Position numbers and translations under genes: made by a program. The notes beneath the pieces are model-generated. The model ran no database searches. It had not been told where the DNA came from and worked only from the letters and a program-made list of their open reading frames with translations. Of a stretch of 64,000 nucleotides of DNA, positions 21,037-35,007 are shown one piece after another; the stretch's first letter is position 1; every line of letters starts with the position of its first letter. Source of the stretch: Agelaius tricolor (lineage: Eukaryota; Chordata; Aves; Passeriformes; Icteridae); contig JALJCS010000035.1 in the NCBI GenBank assembly GCA_023055355.1, forward strand, positions 3,906,001-3,970,000. The letters run 5' to 3'.

Positions 21037-24000
21037 GTAAGAGCCTCTCTTAATCTGGGCACGGTAGAAGTTAGCAGGGGAAGAGACGTGCAAAGCCGGT
21101 GCATTGCTCCTTTTTTACAAGTCTAAACTAGATTATTATTATTTTTAAACTGCTTATTAGTCAGCGAAGCAAGAAACACCCCAAAACATTTCAAAATCCC
21201 TTTTATTTTTATACGATGCGAGCAACCACCGGATATTTTTTTAATGGTAGAATTAATTCGGTGTTTTTTCTCTGTCCGGAATCGCTGCTTCTCCCCGAAC
21301 AGCGAGCAGAAAGTGCCATTTGTGAGCGTGTTGTGCCATTCAGACATGACATGAAGGCAGCTCCTGCTGCAAGGCACGACCGTGTGCTCTTGCTTTAGAA
21401 CTTACACGTGTAAAAATTATCGCACAGCGCCTTGGAAATGATCCCAGGGCTGGAAAATTGTGGGCATGGCCAGCAGTGCTGCCCTGTGGGCGAGCACACC
21501 AGCTCCAGCTTTGTCCTTCATGGCTGCTTTCTTTTAAAAGTTCAAATATCTAGCTTTGGGTTATTTTCCCTCTTCCCTCCTCCGCGTAATGAGATTGTGA
21601 GGATCCGCAGTAATTTTCTCCTGAGTATTCACAGAGCGATCTTCGTCTAAACCTGGAATGTCCAGGGGGAGAGAGAATATTAAACAGTTTATTCCTTTAA
21701 CTGCGACGCAGAAGGGGAGGAAAATGGGGAGGGCTCAGTTGTTAACCTGAGAAATCTTGAAACACTGGAAGTTTATTAATTGTTCGAGGCTTCTTTGTTT
21801 GTATCACAAGTTTGTGTCAAAGGTTAATCTTCTTAATATGTAATTAGTTGAAGGTTCAATTATGGGATTTATTGAACTCAATTGGGTTTTCCCCCCCTCT
21901 TTTCCCATTAAAAATAATACTGCAGGTCTTTGTGACTAGTTTATTTTCTGCTACAACTCGAGTGTATCTGCGAGATGAGATTTATTCAATTATTCTAACA
22001 GCCAGTTTAAATTTAGAAATAATCTTTAGGACGTCATACCCGTGTCTGTTGCATATTTTTCCCTCTGGTTTGCATATGTATGTATCTGGCGAATTATGCT
22101 AATTTATGTACAGAAATTTGCTGTGGACATTAGGCCGGTTAAGGTAATTAAAATTCCAATAAATCCCGCTGTTAGTGGGCTGGCCGGTGGTGCAGAGCTT
22201 TAAATCAGGTGGGTGTCGGTGGTGCTGAGGACCTGAGGACAATGCCAGAGCGGAGGAGCAGGAGAACATCTGCACTGCTGCTGGATGCACTGGGAGAGCC
22301 GGGCACGGCTTCCAAATCCTGCCCTCCTTCCCTGCCGTGGGTGGGATTTTTGGGCTTTTTTTTTTTTGGATTCCCCGACAAATTGAAATGAGAATTTAAA
22401 TGGGTGTTTCCTCTCGGATATTTCATTTTTTAAAATAATAATAATTTCGAGAAGGTACACACGGGTTCTCACTGCTTCCCCTGGTGTTTTCCAAGGAAGT
22501 AGGAGGTGACTTGCAGTGGGTGCAACCTGTGCTTAGCCCATCACAGAGTTTCCTCCGCGCGGTTCCTGGGCTTCAGGAATCCCGGGGATGTCTGCCTGCC
22601 TGCTCCTGTGTGTTATTTGTGAGCTCAAAATGGTGTGTGCCGAGCAACAGCCCCCGGATGCGCTGGCGTCCCTGCTGTGGCTTCTGGAACTCTTTCCAGA
22701 AGGTGAAAGCAGCAGTGGCAGCCCTGGATACCCCAGTGGGGAAGCAGCTCCAGCCTCTGGAAGCTCGGTCTGCTCTGGGGAAGCGCTTGGTGGTTTTTGG
22801 CTGAGATTCCTCGTGGATAACCTGGCTGCTTCCGAGCCCAGGACTCAGTCTGTGAGAAAATAAAGCTGTAGTAAATCAGGTTAATTTCAACTTTTTTTAG
22901 GGAAAATAAGTGCTTAAGAGCAGCAGCACTAGTGTAATAATGCCTTGTGTGGCTTTGTCCTTATCTTCAAAGGGGAACGGATCATTTCTGAGTGGAAGTG
23001 ATCTGCCTGGCTTCCTGAGATGAGGAGGGTTCATTGCAGTCCAGCCCCCGGAGAACAGGTGCTGCCACGGGGAAAACTGCTGCAGCCAGGACTTGCTCCG
23101 GGGCGAGAGGGATGGGCATTAATAGGGGCTAATTTTAGACAGTATTTTGTACTTTTGTCTAAAGGTTTTGTTCGCAGCAATGAAAGAAACAAGACAGACA
23201 AACCTTTTTATTGAGACCTCCTCTGGATTGCAGCAGGATATATTAAGGATATATTAATTTTTCAGTTCTATGTGTGGATTCCCATATTGACAGATGAAAG
23301 GCTGGGATCCATCAGACTCAGAGCTGTTGTGTTACACACGGGGGGTTCGTGTGTGCTGTACATCAGCTTTGCAGCACATGGATTATTTTGGAGCTGTCAG
23401 CGGTGCAAGGTGCCAGTCCCAGTGCCTGGGAATGTCCTTGTGGGCAGCCTTGGGCTGTGCCATTTCCCCGCTGGCCACAGCAGAGTGGAGCTTGCTCTGG
23501 GACACTGCCCTTGGGCTAAAAACCCTGTGGGGACTTGGAGGTTCACCTCAGCCATGGAATCTTGGCTTTCTCCAAAACCTGTCTCTGATCACCTGTGAGT
23601 GGATGGGTTTGCCCATTGCAAAGCCTGCTGGACCTTGCTGGGATCAATGAAAACCCCACCTCCGCCTTAATTTCTGGTTTCTTCTCCAGGATTTGTCTTT
23701 TCTAATAACGTCTCACACTCTGCTTCTAATAGGTTGAGGTCTCTCACTGATGTTTGTGGGAAGTAAGGTAATTCTGTACTCTTTTTGCTTGAAAGAGGTT
23801 TTTAAGACTTTGAAAATGATGAGATGGAATTTCCTTAAAATGAGAAAAACACAATTTGGCATAAAACTACTTTTAATCTGAAGAATCTTTGTTAAAACTC
23901 TCCACGTTCCCATGTTCCATACCTTGCCAAGTATGGACTAACAATAAAACAAGATAAAGTGAAAAGTCTTGTCAAGCAGGGGTTTATAATCTCCTTGTGT

Positions 24001-27000
24001 AGTCAAGCAAACTGTTGCTGAGTGTCAGTCTTATAGAGAGCATAGCTTTAAATTAATCTAGAAATAAACCCGCTTATTTTTCAGTTTCTCATTCACTTCA
24101 TTCAGAAAGGCCGGGAATTTTATTAACAGAGTTACTGCCTGCTGTTCACTCAAAATGACCTAGACCTCTGCAGCCCCTTCAGATGCTCTGTGCCATGGAG
24201 ACTCCTTTTCTCTTTCATGTTACATTTATTAAAAGCCCAATGGCAGCGTTTACTTTCAGTTTTAGCTGTGAAGACTTAACCAAGAGCGGGGGATGTGGGA
24301 ACGGGTAATATGTTAACTTAGCAGCTGGCCTCGCCGAGATAAACATGCGCTTTTCCAAATGCTGTCATCTGGCCCCTTTCCAAAACAAGCTGAAGGAGGA
24401 GGTCAGGGGTGGAGCCATCCCCTGCTTCAGTAAAAAGAGGCTTTCATTTGGAAAGAATTGCCAGATCGTATTGACTAAAAGAACTGCAGATTTAAAATAA
24501 AATGACCAAACCTTTCCTGAGTAAAGCAAATGGTCTCTCTTGATGGCTTAAATTTAAGTGCCTTGTTACAGTGCTGCTTCTCTTTCAAGGCTCAGCAGCT
24601 TCAGTGCAGAGTGCATATTTCTGCTTTTTTTAAAAAAAATCAGTGTTTAATGTAAGACTTTGAACGTGACAACTGATAAAAAATGTATCATCTTTGGTAA
24701 CAGTAGAGACCTGCAACACAAAAGTGCTATTGTTTTAATTGTTTAAAATTCAGATTACAAGATAATGGTAATACCATTAGAAGGTTTCCCCTTGGCCTAG
24801 AAGCTGCAGGTAGGAGTGTGTCGATCCCTCAGTATTAAAGATGAATGATAAGGAAACCTCTTAAATGCCTGTGACGCTGCAGTCTAGCCAATTTAGGATC
24901 AGCTGATGCCTTCTAGTGATAATGGCTTGAGGTTTTCAGCTGTATTATGAAGATATCAGCCAGGGCAAATAGTGTTTAGAAGAGAAGTATACTTTATTGA
25001 ATGGGGAGATGATCTAGAAGTGACAGTAAATTGCATTACTAAATGATCTATGTCCTCTGTGCCGTCTCTTCACTGGCAAATGCTGTTGGTAAAATGAAAG
25101 ATGGTTATTCTTAATGTATGAAAGCAGAGGAATCAAAGTATTATTTGATCTCCCTTTAGGAATCTGTGCTAGTTAGCCACGCTTTCAGTTGACAATTTTC
25201 CTAAGTTGTACATCTTAAATACCAGAAGGAGATGTACTTAGGCTTATTTTATCACTACTAAATCATGGTTAACTTCACTGTGGATTCCCAAATACAGTTA
25301 CAGCCGTGTTTTCTGCAACTTCATTTGTGCTCCTTCCTACCTTGTCACTACTATGTTTTAAAGTCTCCCGCCCAAGATACAAATGTCTGGATTTGATAAT
25401 AAAGAAACTGGCACGGAGCAGTCACTGTGCTCTTTGAGGTCGTGTGAAAGATGGTGGAAAATGCAGCACTACTCTAAAATATGCATCTGATTCTTTTGTC
25501 TTATTTTTGAAGAGAGTAGCATGTCTGTCTCTTCCTCCCAATAAAAAGGCTTCTGTCACTGAAGGCAGCTGTAAAATCACTGGCTGTTCTTGCATCTCGA
25601 GCTTCAGGAAAATCCAGTGAATACCAGGAAAATCCGAGTGAGTTTTGGTCTCAGCCCTGGGTGCGAATCAGCGCTGTAATTTTTCAGCACTGAGGTCTCG
25701 AACGTAGTTGTAATTCAAGTTCATAAAATATTAGAAGCCCTGGCGGTGCTGAGGTCTGGTTTCTGGAGCTCTTCCCCGTGGGTTTGCAGCCAAGGATGGC
25801 TGAGAGGGAGAACAGTTATCTGTGCTGCAGCAGTGATGGTTTATGGCTGGGTGCCCAGATTGTCTGGCTTTGCACACAGCTTTATAGTTTGCCTTTGAGG
25901 GCTGTGGAGGAGGTGGAAGTCATTTGTAATAAACAGCTATCTGCAGCCTGCTTTTCCTGGGGTTTGAAATGTACAGCCATTTAAAAAATTGCAAACCAGA
26001 TGTACATTTACTTAGATTTCAGTCCGGAACCTCCATGTTTTAGGAACTTGGTTATGAGAAATGTTAACAATTGCTTAGTATTGAAAATACCTAATATTTA
26101 TCCCTTGGATGTTTGGGCTGTTTTTTAAGCTCTGTATTGCTAGACAATAAGATTTTTCAGGTGGTGTTTTTTTTTTTATTTGAGAGAAAAATTGACTTGT
26201 CAAATCGGTTGGCATCCTTTGTGGTAATTAAGCCCCAGAGAAAAATATGTTTATATATCTCCAAATAGTTATCATGCAGCTACCAGCTATAGGCTCATTT
26301 AGGAAAAGATAACAGCCACCCCCTTTTCACAGCAAGGAAAACAACCACCCTGGGCTATGTTTAGTTGCTGCCCATGGGTGTTTTCAGAGGGAGATCCATT
26401 CTTCCCTCTACTTCTCTCCCCCAGCTTCTTGTTCTGGGATCTGTGCATGTTTTCCCATGCTGATTTTCTGAAGGGATGGTGCTGCTGCCTTTGTTACGGT
26501 CTTGCCCAAGAGGAGTCTCTTAGAATGGCATTACGTGATTTTTCTTGGATGTGCTCTTTTCCTTCCTATTCCTTTCTTCCCTTCCTGTGTTGTGTATGCA
26601 CAAAGTTTACAGTTTTCTCTCTCATCGTGCATTTCCAGAGCTCCCCGATGGGAAGTGGGAGAGCTGTTTGTTTTGGTGGAGGGATGGGGAGTGCTTGCTG
26701 TGGCTTGAACGCATTCCGGGTGGTCAGTGTGTCCACGGATCGATTGTTAGTCCAGGCTGACTTCTGCCAAGTCTATTTTAAGCTCAGCCAGATATCTGTG
26801 TTGTGTCAGTTTGATTTCAGTCCTGCTCAAGCCTCCGACTCTCAGGTCTTTTAGTTCTTCGGAATTCCAAAGTGTTTTCATGGCTGATGCTCACGTCATT
26901 CATTGGTGCTGACAATGGAGATCCTTGTTTTTAAACAGGAGCTGCTTACTGGTAAACAAAAGAGCATCAGCCCAGTGCTTTAACACCAACCGTTCTAGAA

Positions 27001-27234
27001 AAAAGGAGCAGTTCAGGGAGAACGCCAAGGGGAAAAAAAAAATCAACTGTACAGATGCGGCTTGCCATTTTCCCGTGTTCCTACAAGGTCATTAATAGAC
27101 CATGGAAGGTGGTCTGGGTGGTGTTTGTAATGTTTCTGCTTGAACTCAGTGTATGTTCACAGTAGCCTTGAGGATGATCCTGCACATGAAATATGAAGCT
27201 AAAAACTTCAATAGCACTGCAGGCATAACCTAAT

Positions 27235-27246
27235 GGGGGGGGGGGG
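27235..27246. repeat. Poly(G) run
   Basis: Twelve consecutive G within AT-rich intron sequence. Confidence 0.9.
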
Positions 27247-30011
27247 TGTGAAGCAAGTAAATCGCTCCTTACACGAGAGTGTTACCGAAGGCAGGAGCAG
27301 GAATTCCTCATTATCTCTCTGCTAACATCATTCTGTCCATCTGCAGGTCTCAACTTTCCTCTTCCCTCAGTGTTTTTAGCTGCACTTACCAAATGCCCAA
27401 ACTTAACAGAGGAGAATTGCTTCCAGTGTTTGTATTGTCTGAGTTTTTACCACATCGTCAGCTTTGAAATGGGTGCTGCCTTGAAATTCTTTCTCTTACA
27501 AAAGATGCTCCATCTCTGCAAATCTAATCACCCTTATCTCCTTCTGGTGGAATGCTGTAAGTGCCCAGTACTCATTCCTGTTTTGTGATGCAGAAGAAAT
27601 TGCTCCGAGTTAAAAATAACCTGTTGGCATACGTGTGCTGTTCACATCTTCCTGCCCATGGAATTATTTGGTTTCTCTTTGCTGATGTAAACTATAATGA
27701 AGTATATGTTTATCTTGAATCTTTCAAAAAGAAATTAAAATGGGGGATGCAACATCTTCTGATAAGGAAGGAGGAGAGCCTAGTGGTAGCAAACTAAATG
27801 CTATTTAATGTTTTCTAGTATGATCATAATGAAATATATGTCTGATCAAGGTATGGAGCTAAATTTGGTGTCTCACCGTAATAGAACTGCTGCTGTTGAG
27901 GGGCAGAGTCTCTGTATAAATAGCTCTGTTTCAGGTGAAAGATTTATTATCTGGGACTTAGTGGAACTTGGTGAATGTGGTGAATTTTTACTATTTCTGT
28001 TCTTCTAATCAATCTCATAGAATTCAACTCCGTCACTTGAGAAAAGAATGGTCCAAATAAGTCACATTACACCAACAGTGCATTAGAGATGTCAGTCTTT
28101 GTACTCTGCTACCACATTTACATGTAATAATTGAATAAAGCAATGGTTGGCTTAGTGGATGGATGTTTACATAATGATTTGCCTAAAAAAAGACCCTTAA
28201 CTTTAATTTTTTCTTACATTTGTGAGAATAAAATGTACTTCACGAATCTCTGGGTGAAATAGTGCAGTGATGCCAAAACTCATTGCTTTTGAAGCCAACA
28301 ACCCAGACTGATAGAATCGTTTTTACCTGCACTGAAATTGTGCTTCCCTCCTGCCCCATCCCCAATCCCTCAGTCACCATCCAGACAAGCAAGAGCTGCT
28401 CTTTCTGGGATTCTGGCTGCATCTGCTGATCAGATAACATACTTGGAGACATATTGGATATATTTCTGAGAATATTTGCTCCCCTGGGCATTTCATGCAC
28501 TAAATGAAGGCATAAAATAGTTATTACGAAGATCATAATTGACCATAAATTGATTTCCAAAGTGGTATTTACTGCAACTAGTTTTCCTGTCCTGGAAGAT
28601 CATTTATGGCCATTTCCTTTCCCCATCTCTCCCCCACCCTGTCTCTCCTCCCCCATGGAGCTGCTATTCATTTGCTAAGTTGAAAAATGCCTGATGGCCC
28701 ATTCTGATGCTGGGTCTGATATTCTAATGTATGCTTTTACTATGGAAAGTGAAGAGAGGAGCAGAGAAGTTTATTTCCATTAAGCTCAAGTTTTAAGGAT
28801 TACCCTTTCAGCACTGCAGAGCTAATCTTTTAAACTCTGGTTGGTTTGTGGAAGGAAAGGTGGATGGATTATGCTGTTTCCTTAATTTTGGATGATAGGA
28901 TAAATCTTGAACTGAATCCAGTTCCCAGCCTAAAGATAGGTACAGAGTAATTGTTTCTTATCTTACTCAAATTATGCTGCCATCTTAATTTTCAAAACAG
29001 TCTTGCAGCTGAAGATGCAGTGGAACAAAAACTTAAAAGCTTCAGAAAGTATTTTCTTTAAGTTAAATGACATAATTATGGTGAACAGCGTGTTCTGATT
29101 TTTGCAGTGAAATACTAGGAGTGTATAAAGTGCACAAACCAAGTAGATTTTCTTCACTTGTGTTTAAAGTTTCAGAAATTTGCAGTGCACAACTTTTAGT
29201 ACAGTTTATTAGCCTATAGTGTGTTTTGTCTTCCTTGACTCGGATCAAATTTGGTGTTAACCTCCTGCCGAGAATTCCAGGACCCCTGACATTTTATTGT
29301 GACTCTTGATTAGCTCACCAGGGTTCCTGCTAAGAATTCTTCTTTCATTCATTTGATAAATTGAATTCCCTATTCACAGTGCCTTTAAATAGAATGGTAT
29401 TTGGAAAACTTGAAGACAACAGCTTGAATGTACAATGAGCTCACTCAGCAAATTTAAAAATGCAGAAGAAGGAAATTATGGTTTTGTGTATTCTGAAATC
29501 TTCTAAAAGAATAAACATCTTACAAAAACTTAGATCTCCATCATCATATTTGTTTTAAGTGTATTTCCCATTTGGTTTCTAAGACAAGGAGTTCTTTTGA
29601 CATCTCTTTTCCCTTTTTTTTGTGTCAGCAGCTGTGCATTCAGCTCACCTGTCCATGTGGGAGCAGGTATGGTGAGGTGTCACAGCACAGAGGGACAGAG
29701 GGACTTCAGCTTCCCAGGGCAGTGTGGAGAGAGAGCACCTCATCCTTCCACCCTGGGCTCCACAGCATGAGGAACAGTGTCCTTGTTTTTTCCTGATTGT
29801 AGGTTTGGGGACAGCCCTTCCCTGTGGGGCTGCTGTCCTGTGGTTCCCCCACCCAGGTCTCTCTTGGGCTGCAGCAGTGTCCTGCATCTCACCCACCTGT
29901 GTCCCCAAGGTGACACCTGGACACCTCAGTGCTGTGCCAACAGAGGCTCACTCCTCTCTTCCTAGAGATTTGCTTCTACAGCTTCTGCCTCACATCCAGG
30001 AAATGATTTTA

Positions 30012-30062
30012 ATGTCACAGGACAGCCCAGGCTGGAGGGGACCTCAGGTCATCTCAGATGGG
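30012..30062 (-). mobile_element. CR1 LINE 3'-end fragment (short)
   Basis: The + strand reads tcacaggacagcccaggctg, then gaggggacctcaggtcatctc. This is the reverse complement of a CR1 3' end of the type 'gaggtccyttccaacct...tctgtga'. It is short and diverged. Confidence 0.5.
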
Positions 30063-33000
30063 CAGATGAGTGTCCAGGTCGGGTGACACGAGTGTGTCAG
30101 GTCACTGCTGCTGTCACTGTCCTGCTGCTGTGCTGGTTTATTCTTGGCCATGCCTGCTGCAGTGTCCCTGCCTGTGGCTAGGAATGAACGAGGGCAGTGT
30201 GTGTGCATTTTTCCACCCTGCCTCAGGGGAGGTGTTGCTCACCTTCCTGGGCCTGTGTCATCACACTGGAACCACTCATGAACGTGGACACCCATGGACC
30301 TGTGGCTGCTGTAAGCTGGGGTCTTTTGCTGAAGGTATTAACACCACCTTATTCCCAGAATAAGCACGAGGGCAGCACCACAAACCCTGTCTTCAGGGTA
30401 AATTTCTGCTTCCTTTTTTTAATGCTGTCAGTTGTGTTGTCCAGCCCCACCTGTGTGAGAGCACCAACCTGGTCTTCAGCTCTGGCAATAAATAAGTTCA
30501 CTGTGCTTTCACCTGCTGCTCACAAAGAGATTGGGCTCAGAAATAATTGAGCACTGGCACCCAACTGTGATGGAAGGGGGATTAGGTGTGTTGGAAATCC
30601 TTACTGGCAAAATGGTGCACCATTGTAGTAACACAAACTTGATTTTCAGTTTTTTCAGCAGAAGAGCAGAAAGGCTTAGCTTTGCTGGCTGCAGGGCTCT
30701 GAGGGTTTGCTGCACAGTGCTCCCAGCTGTGGGCTGTCCCTCCTGACCCCGTTGTCCCTTCAGGATGACAGGTGCCTGACTGGCTCCACCAGCCTCCATC
30801 CTTGGGAGTGGCATCCTGTGGAGCTGCTGCTCCTGTTCCAATTTCCTGGCCTCCTACGTTGCAGGATCCCTGTGCAGCTGCCCCAAGAAGCAGTGCTCCT
30901 CTAAAGTGTTCTTGGAGTTCAGCTAAATACAGCCAGCAGCTTGTCTCTTTGAGTTGTTTCTGCTCCTGGGTCAGCTAAAGGGTGACACTTGGTCACTGAG
31001 GGGGACTGGCACAGGGCTCTCATCTTCTGAAGTATTTCCAGAAACCAAAATAGCCAGCAGTATCTGGAGAGACAAACACGCTGTGCTCTTGCTGAGCTGC
31101 TGGATTCCAAAGCTGTTTTCCTTTGTGCATTATGTCCCAGCAAGATTGGGGACGAGCTGTGGAGCAGATGCCAGATCAACTGCTGGTAACTCATCAGGCC
31201 TGGGAGGGAGGGTGCTGGGAGTGTAAATCTGGTTATCTGCACCCTTCACAGTGTGTAGCTTAATTTTTCCATCACTCTGTGTTTGTTGGGGGAGGAGAGT
31301 TGTTTTTCATAGCACGTTTCTTGCTGTTTGTAGCTTGCTTTCAGTGATGAATTTAAGGCAAGCTTTTTTTTTTTTAATTAGGGGTGTGGGGCTTTTTTAC
31401 TTTTGGTCCTTGCTTAGTCTTAGTGGTGCCCATGGGCTGGGGTGTTGTCAGCAGATTGAGGGAGCCAATTCTGGTATGGTTCATGCCTGAAATGCAGAAA
31501 TGGCTGAGGTTTGGTGTACAGTTCTAGCCCATGGCCACATTTACCTATAACTCCTTGAGCTGCCCCATATTGGAGCTTGTATGTACACTAAAATCCCTGC
31601 ACTGTGGAGAGCAGCACCTCCACAGGAGAGGGGATGAACCTGTGTGTGCCATCCCTGTGGGATTATCTACATGAATCTCTTCATTTGGATTGCAACCTCC
31701 ATGATTGATCAGGTGATTGTCCCCACTTGCTGTGCTTTGATTGGTGTCATGTGTCTTGGAGTGCAGTTATCAGATGCCTTTTAAATAAAATGTCACTGGA
31801 TGATGAGTTCCAAGGGTGCAGTTAATGCTCTCCTGCTGCATGGGAGCAGGCTGGAGCTGGCTCCACCTGGAGCAGGGATGGTGTGGGTAGGAAATCCTCT
31901 GCAGTGACAGTTTTGCTCAGTAATGAAGGGTTAACACACACTGCAATATTCCTGGTTTTACTCCAGCACTCTCGTCAGCACCCATCCCTCGCAGCTAACA
32001 CACCAGGAGAAACTGGAGTGTTTAACAAAACCAAAAGGAAGTCTCTAGATGAAAAAAAAACCAACTCCAAGCCCTGCAAACATTTCCTGGGACTTGGCAG
32101 TGCTCAAATATGGGTTCTTCAAACTATGTCTGGTTTACCAGTCATAGTTAATCTGCATCTTTAGTTTATAAAACTTTTTCTTCTCTGGAATTTCCCCCCT
32201 CTTCCAGTCATTGGTAATAACCAGTAGAAGCTAAAACAAGGCCAGGTTGGTGTGCTTTTGAAAAATATCTTGAATTGAATGATAGTAACTACCTGTTCTG
32301 CTTTATTTTTGTTCTAATCTAATCTGCCTGAGTGGTTATTTACCTTATGTGTACACAAAGGAGGGTCACAGTGAGTTAACACTGGGTGAGCTGGAAACTT
32401 CCCGTGGGGGAGCCCAGCTCCTGCAGCACACACCAGCTGCAATTCTCTTTTTCTCTTCTTGGGGTCCTGCCAGGATTTTATTGCTCTTCTACCAATATTC
32501 CAAAGTGACATCTTAGAAATCCTGTGTGCTACTGCTGGAAATGCAGCCTTGAGACAGAGCATGGAACACAGAAACTCTTTCTGATCCTAGAATTTCTATT
32601 TTACACTTTGGAGAAGCAGGATTATTAATTTGATCTCTTGGACAACCTAAAATCTGCCTCTAGTTTCAGCAGTTTTAATTGAATTTGTTACTTCTCACAC
32701 CATGTTCTCAGCTAATGCTGGGATGTTCTTGCTTGGTTTGGAATGGCAGCTGCATTCTGCTCCTGCAGAGACTCCAGACTTGGTGGAGTTTCTGAGTGGC
32801 TGCAGAAATCTGGCTGCTGCTGCCCCTGTTCAGATCAGTTTTCTGTTACACATTTCAAGATAAGTTCACCAAAAACTGGAGGTATCAAAGTCCCAGCCCA
32901 CATCTGTTAGAATGGATGATATCTTGATGTTTCAGAGGAAGGAATCTCCTGTCAAGGAAAATAATCTATTAATGAGGGTTAATTGCAGGACAGGGACATA

Positions 33001-33589
33001 ATTGGACAGTGAGAAACCCCAAAACATGGGGTCAAGACATCATAAATTGTGGTCAAACAGAAAGTATCATTGAACTTCATTTATGACTCCCCACAGGAAC
33101 AAATTTTGCACCCAGACTTTCAAATTACAGGGTGTAGTTTCAAGCTGTGTGCTCACAACTGTTCATGTAACTCCTCCATGGACTTATCTTGTGCACAGGG
33201 TGTGACTGGGGGCTTTTCCCCCACCAGTTCCTTGGAAAGGAGATTGTAGGATTTCACTTTGGAAATGGGTGGGGGCCTCCAGTTCTCTGTCTAGTTGTTT
33301 TTGTGTTTAGGACTTGGTGTGGCCTTATATCAATTTTGCTTCATAAAAAAATTAATCATCTCTTCTTTTTATGCTTTTCCTCTTCTCCAAATGTATATTT
33401 ATAAAGACTTGATATACATTGTAATGTTGGGAGTTTTTAAAATGCTTCAGTGTGGAGGATTTTTCTTTACCTAATCCAAATCTTTGTTGCAATATAAATT
33501 CAGTGCTGCTTACCACAGCTAAAGGAGAAAGATTTTACTCCTTGCTTCTCTACCCCTGTCTTTAACACCTTTTTGAATAACAGGGTTGC

Positions 33590-33745
33590 CATTTCTTTAG
33601 ATGAAGTGAAGTTTTTTCCAAGGGCCTGTGCTTTTTTGATGTCCTTGGTGCTGTTTTCTGGGCTCTCTCCAGCTGACCTGTGTCTCTCTTGCTGTAGAAG
33701 CCCCAAACTGGACACAGCACATCAGCTAAGGAATTTCTGACCATC
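33590..33745 (-). mobile_element. CR1 LINE reverse-transcriptase fragment
   Basis: The minus-strand translation reads LCPVWGFYSKRDTGQLERAQ followed by KTAPRTSKK. This parallels the conserved C-terminal part of the CR1 reverse transcriptase (a ...QFWGPQ-KKD-ELLERVQRRA-KM motif). The frame lacks any larger context and is decayed, so this is a 5'-region CR1 remnant antisense to the host gene. Confidence 0.65.
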
Positions 33746-34020
33746 TGTGATGTGGTTGCTTTGCCTTTGCAGTGAAATCCACTGTAGCCCCTGCTTGTTT
33801 GTCTCCCTAAAACTGGTGTTCTGCCATTTGTTCCCTCTGCTGCATTTATATAGGATTTTTCCTGCCAAACATGGTGCCCTCTGCTTTTTCTCACTGATTT
33901 TCTGCCTTTTTTCTGCATTTTGAGTTCATCAGGGTGTTCTGAATGTTGTCCCTCCTTAATTATTTTCCAGCCCCATGACTTGATATATTCTGGAAACTAA
34001 GTAAGTGGAGACACATTTTT

Positions 34021-34057
34021 CCAGCAGTAAAGTGGTTAATTAAAATTTTACTGCTGG
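34021..34057. repeat. Short inverted repeat (hairpin)
   Basis: CCAGCAGTAAA is mirrored by TTTACTGCTGG about 15 bases later, giving an 11-bp perfect stem. No known element was recognised. Confidence 0.6.
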
Positions 34058-34815
34058 ACACGTGGCACACTGCAACAGAAATTCATCAGGTCCCTGCCTT
34101 GGGGGAGGGGTTTTGTGGGTTTTTATTGTAATTTTGTTATGTACCTTAAAATTACTACATAATAGTTCTTAAAACTATGAAATAATAAAGCAATCATATT
34201 CTTACTAACAAAAATCTCCATGTGGATTGAAAAGTCAGTTATGTAGTTTAGTTGCTTCTCTTTCATCTTTTCCAAAAATACCTGGGACTATGCTGTGGGA
34301 AAAAAAATCAGGCTTTTTTTTCCCTCCACAAGTCCTTGTTAGCTCTTGCTGATGTTTTTCTCTCTTTCCTTGTAAGTTGTGTGCACAGTCTTTGCCATCT
34401 GCTGCTTTTCCAGAGTGCCATCCATCCACCTGCTCGTGCTTTAAGGTAACCTGCAGTGACTTAGATGTGGTAAAATGACAGCAGGCCCAGCCAGGGGGGA
34501 ACATCCCATTTCTCTCAGGAATTTTTAAGCTGTTCTTGCTTTGCTGGCCTGATTTCCTCTTTGGAGTGGCAGCAAAATGTTCAGCTCTATCTCATTTTCA
34601 TCCCTGCCATTTCATGTGAGTTTTTCTGAGAAGCCAAATCACCTCAGATTTTGGGAAAAGGGGTTTTTAAACACATCTTGAGTGTTTTGCCTCTATGGCT
34701 GTTTGCTCCTCTTGTTGGGCTCCACAGGGGATTCTCTTGATGGGGGAAACTTTTTTGTAACAGTTTTGTGTTAGGAAGGAGATGTGTGGGACCTTTTTGG
34801 TCTTTGGTTTGTAGT

Positions 34816-34872
34816 TTATTGTTATCTTATGAAAAGTTCAATTTGTTGTTCATTGTTATCTTATGAAAAGTT
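34816..34872. repeat. Tandem duplication, 34-bp period
   Basis: ATTGTTATCTTATGAAAAGT occurs twice, with 34 bp between starts (units at 34816-34838 and 34850-34872). Confidence 0.85.
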
Positions 34873-35007
34873 TTGGTACATTGCCTGTACTAGATTTAGT
34901 GCACAGGAAAAGCACTGTAAGAAGAAGACAAAGACAACACTTAAAAGCTTCCATCTTACTTCCTATTTATGTCTATACTAAAAATCCTAAAACTTAAATT
35001 TCTCACC

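Noticed and set aside
29640..31000. GC-richer block with overlapping frames in intron 1, possible hidden exons
   Set aside because: No frame has acceptor, donor and matching phase together, and no protein family is recognised.
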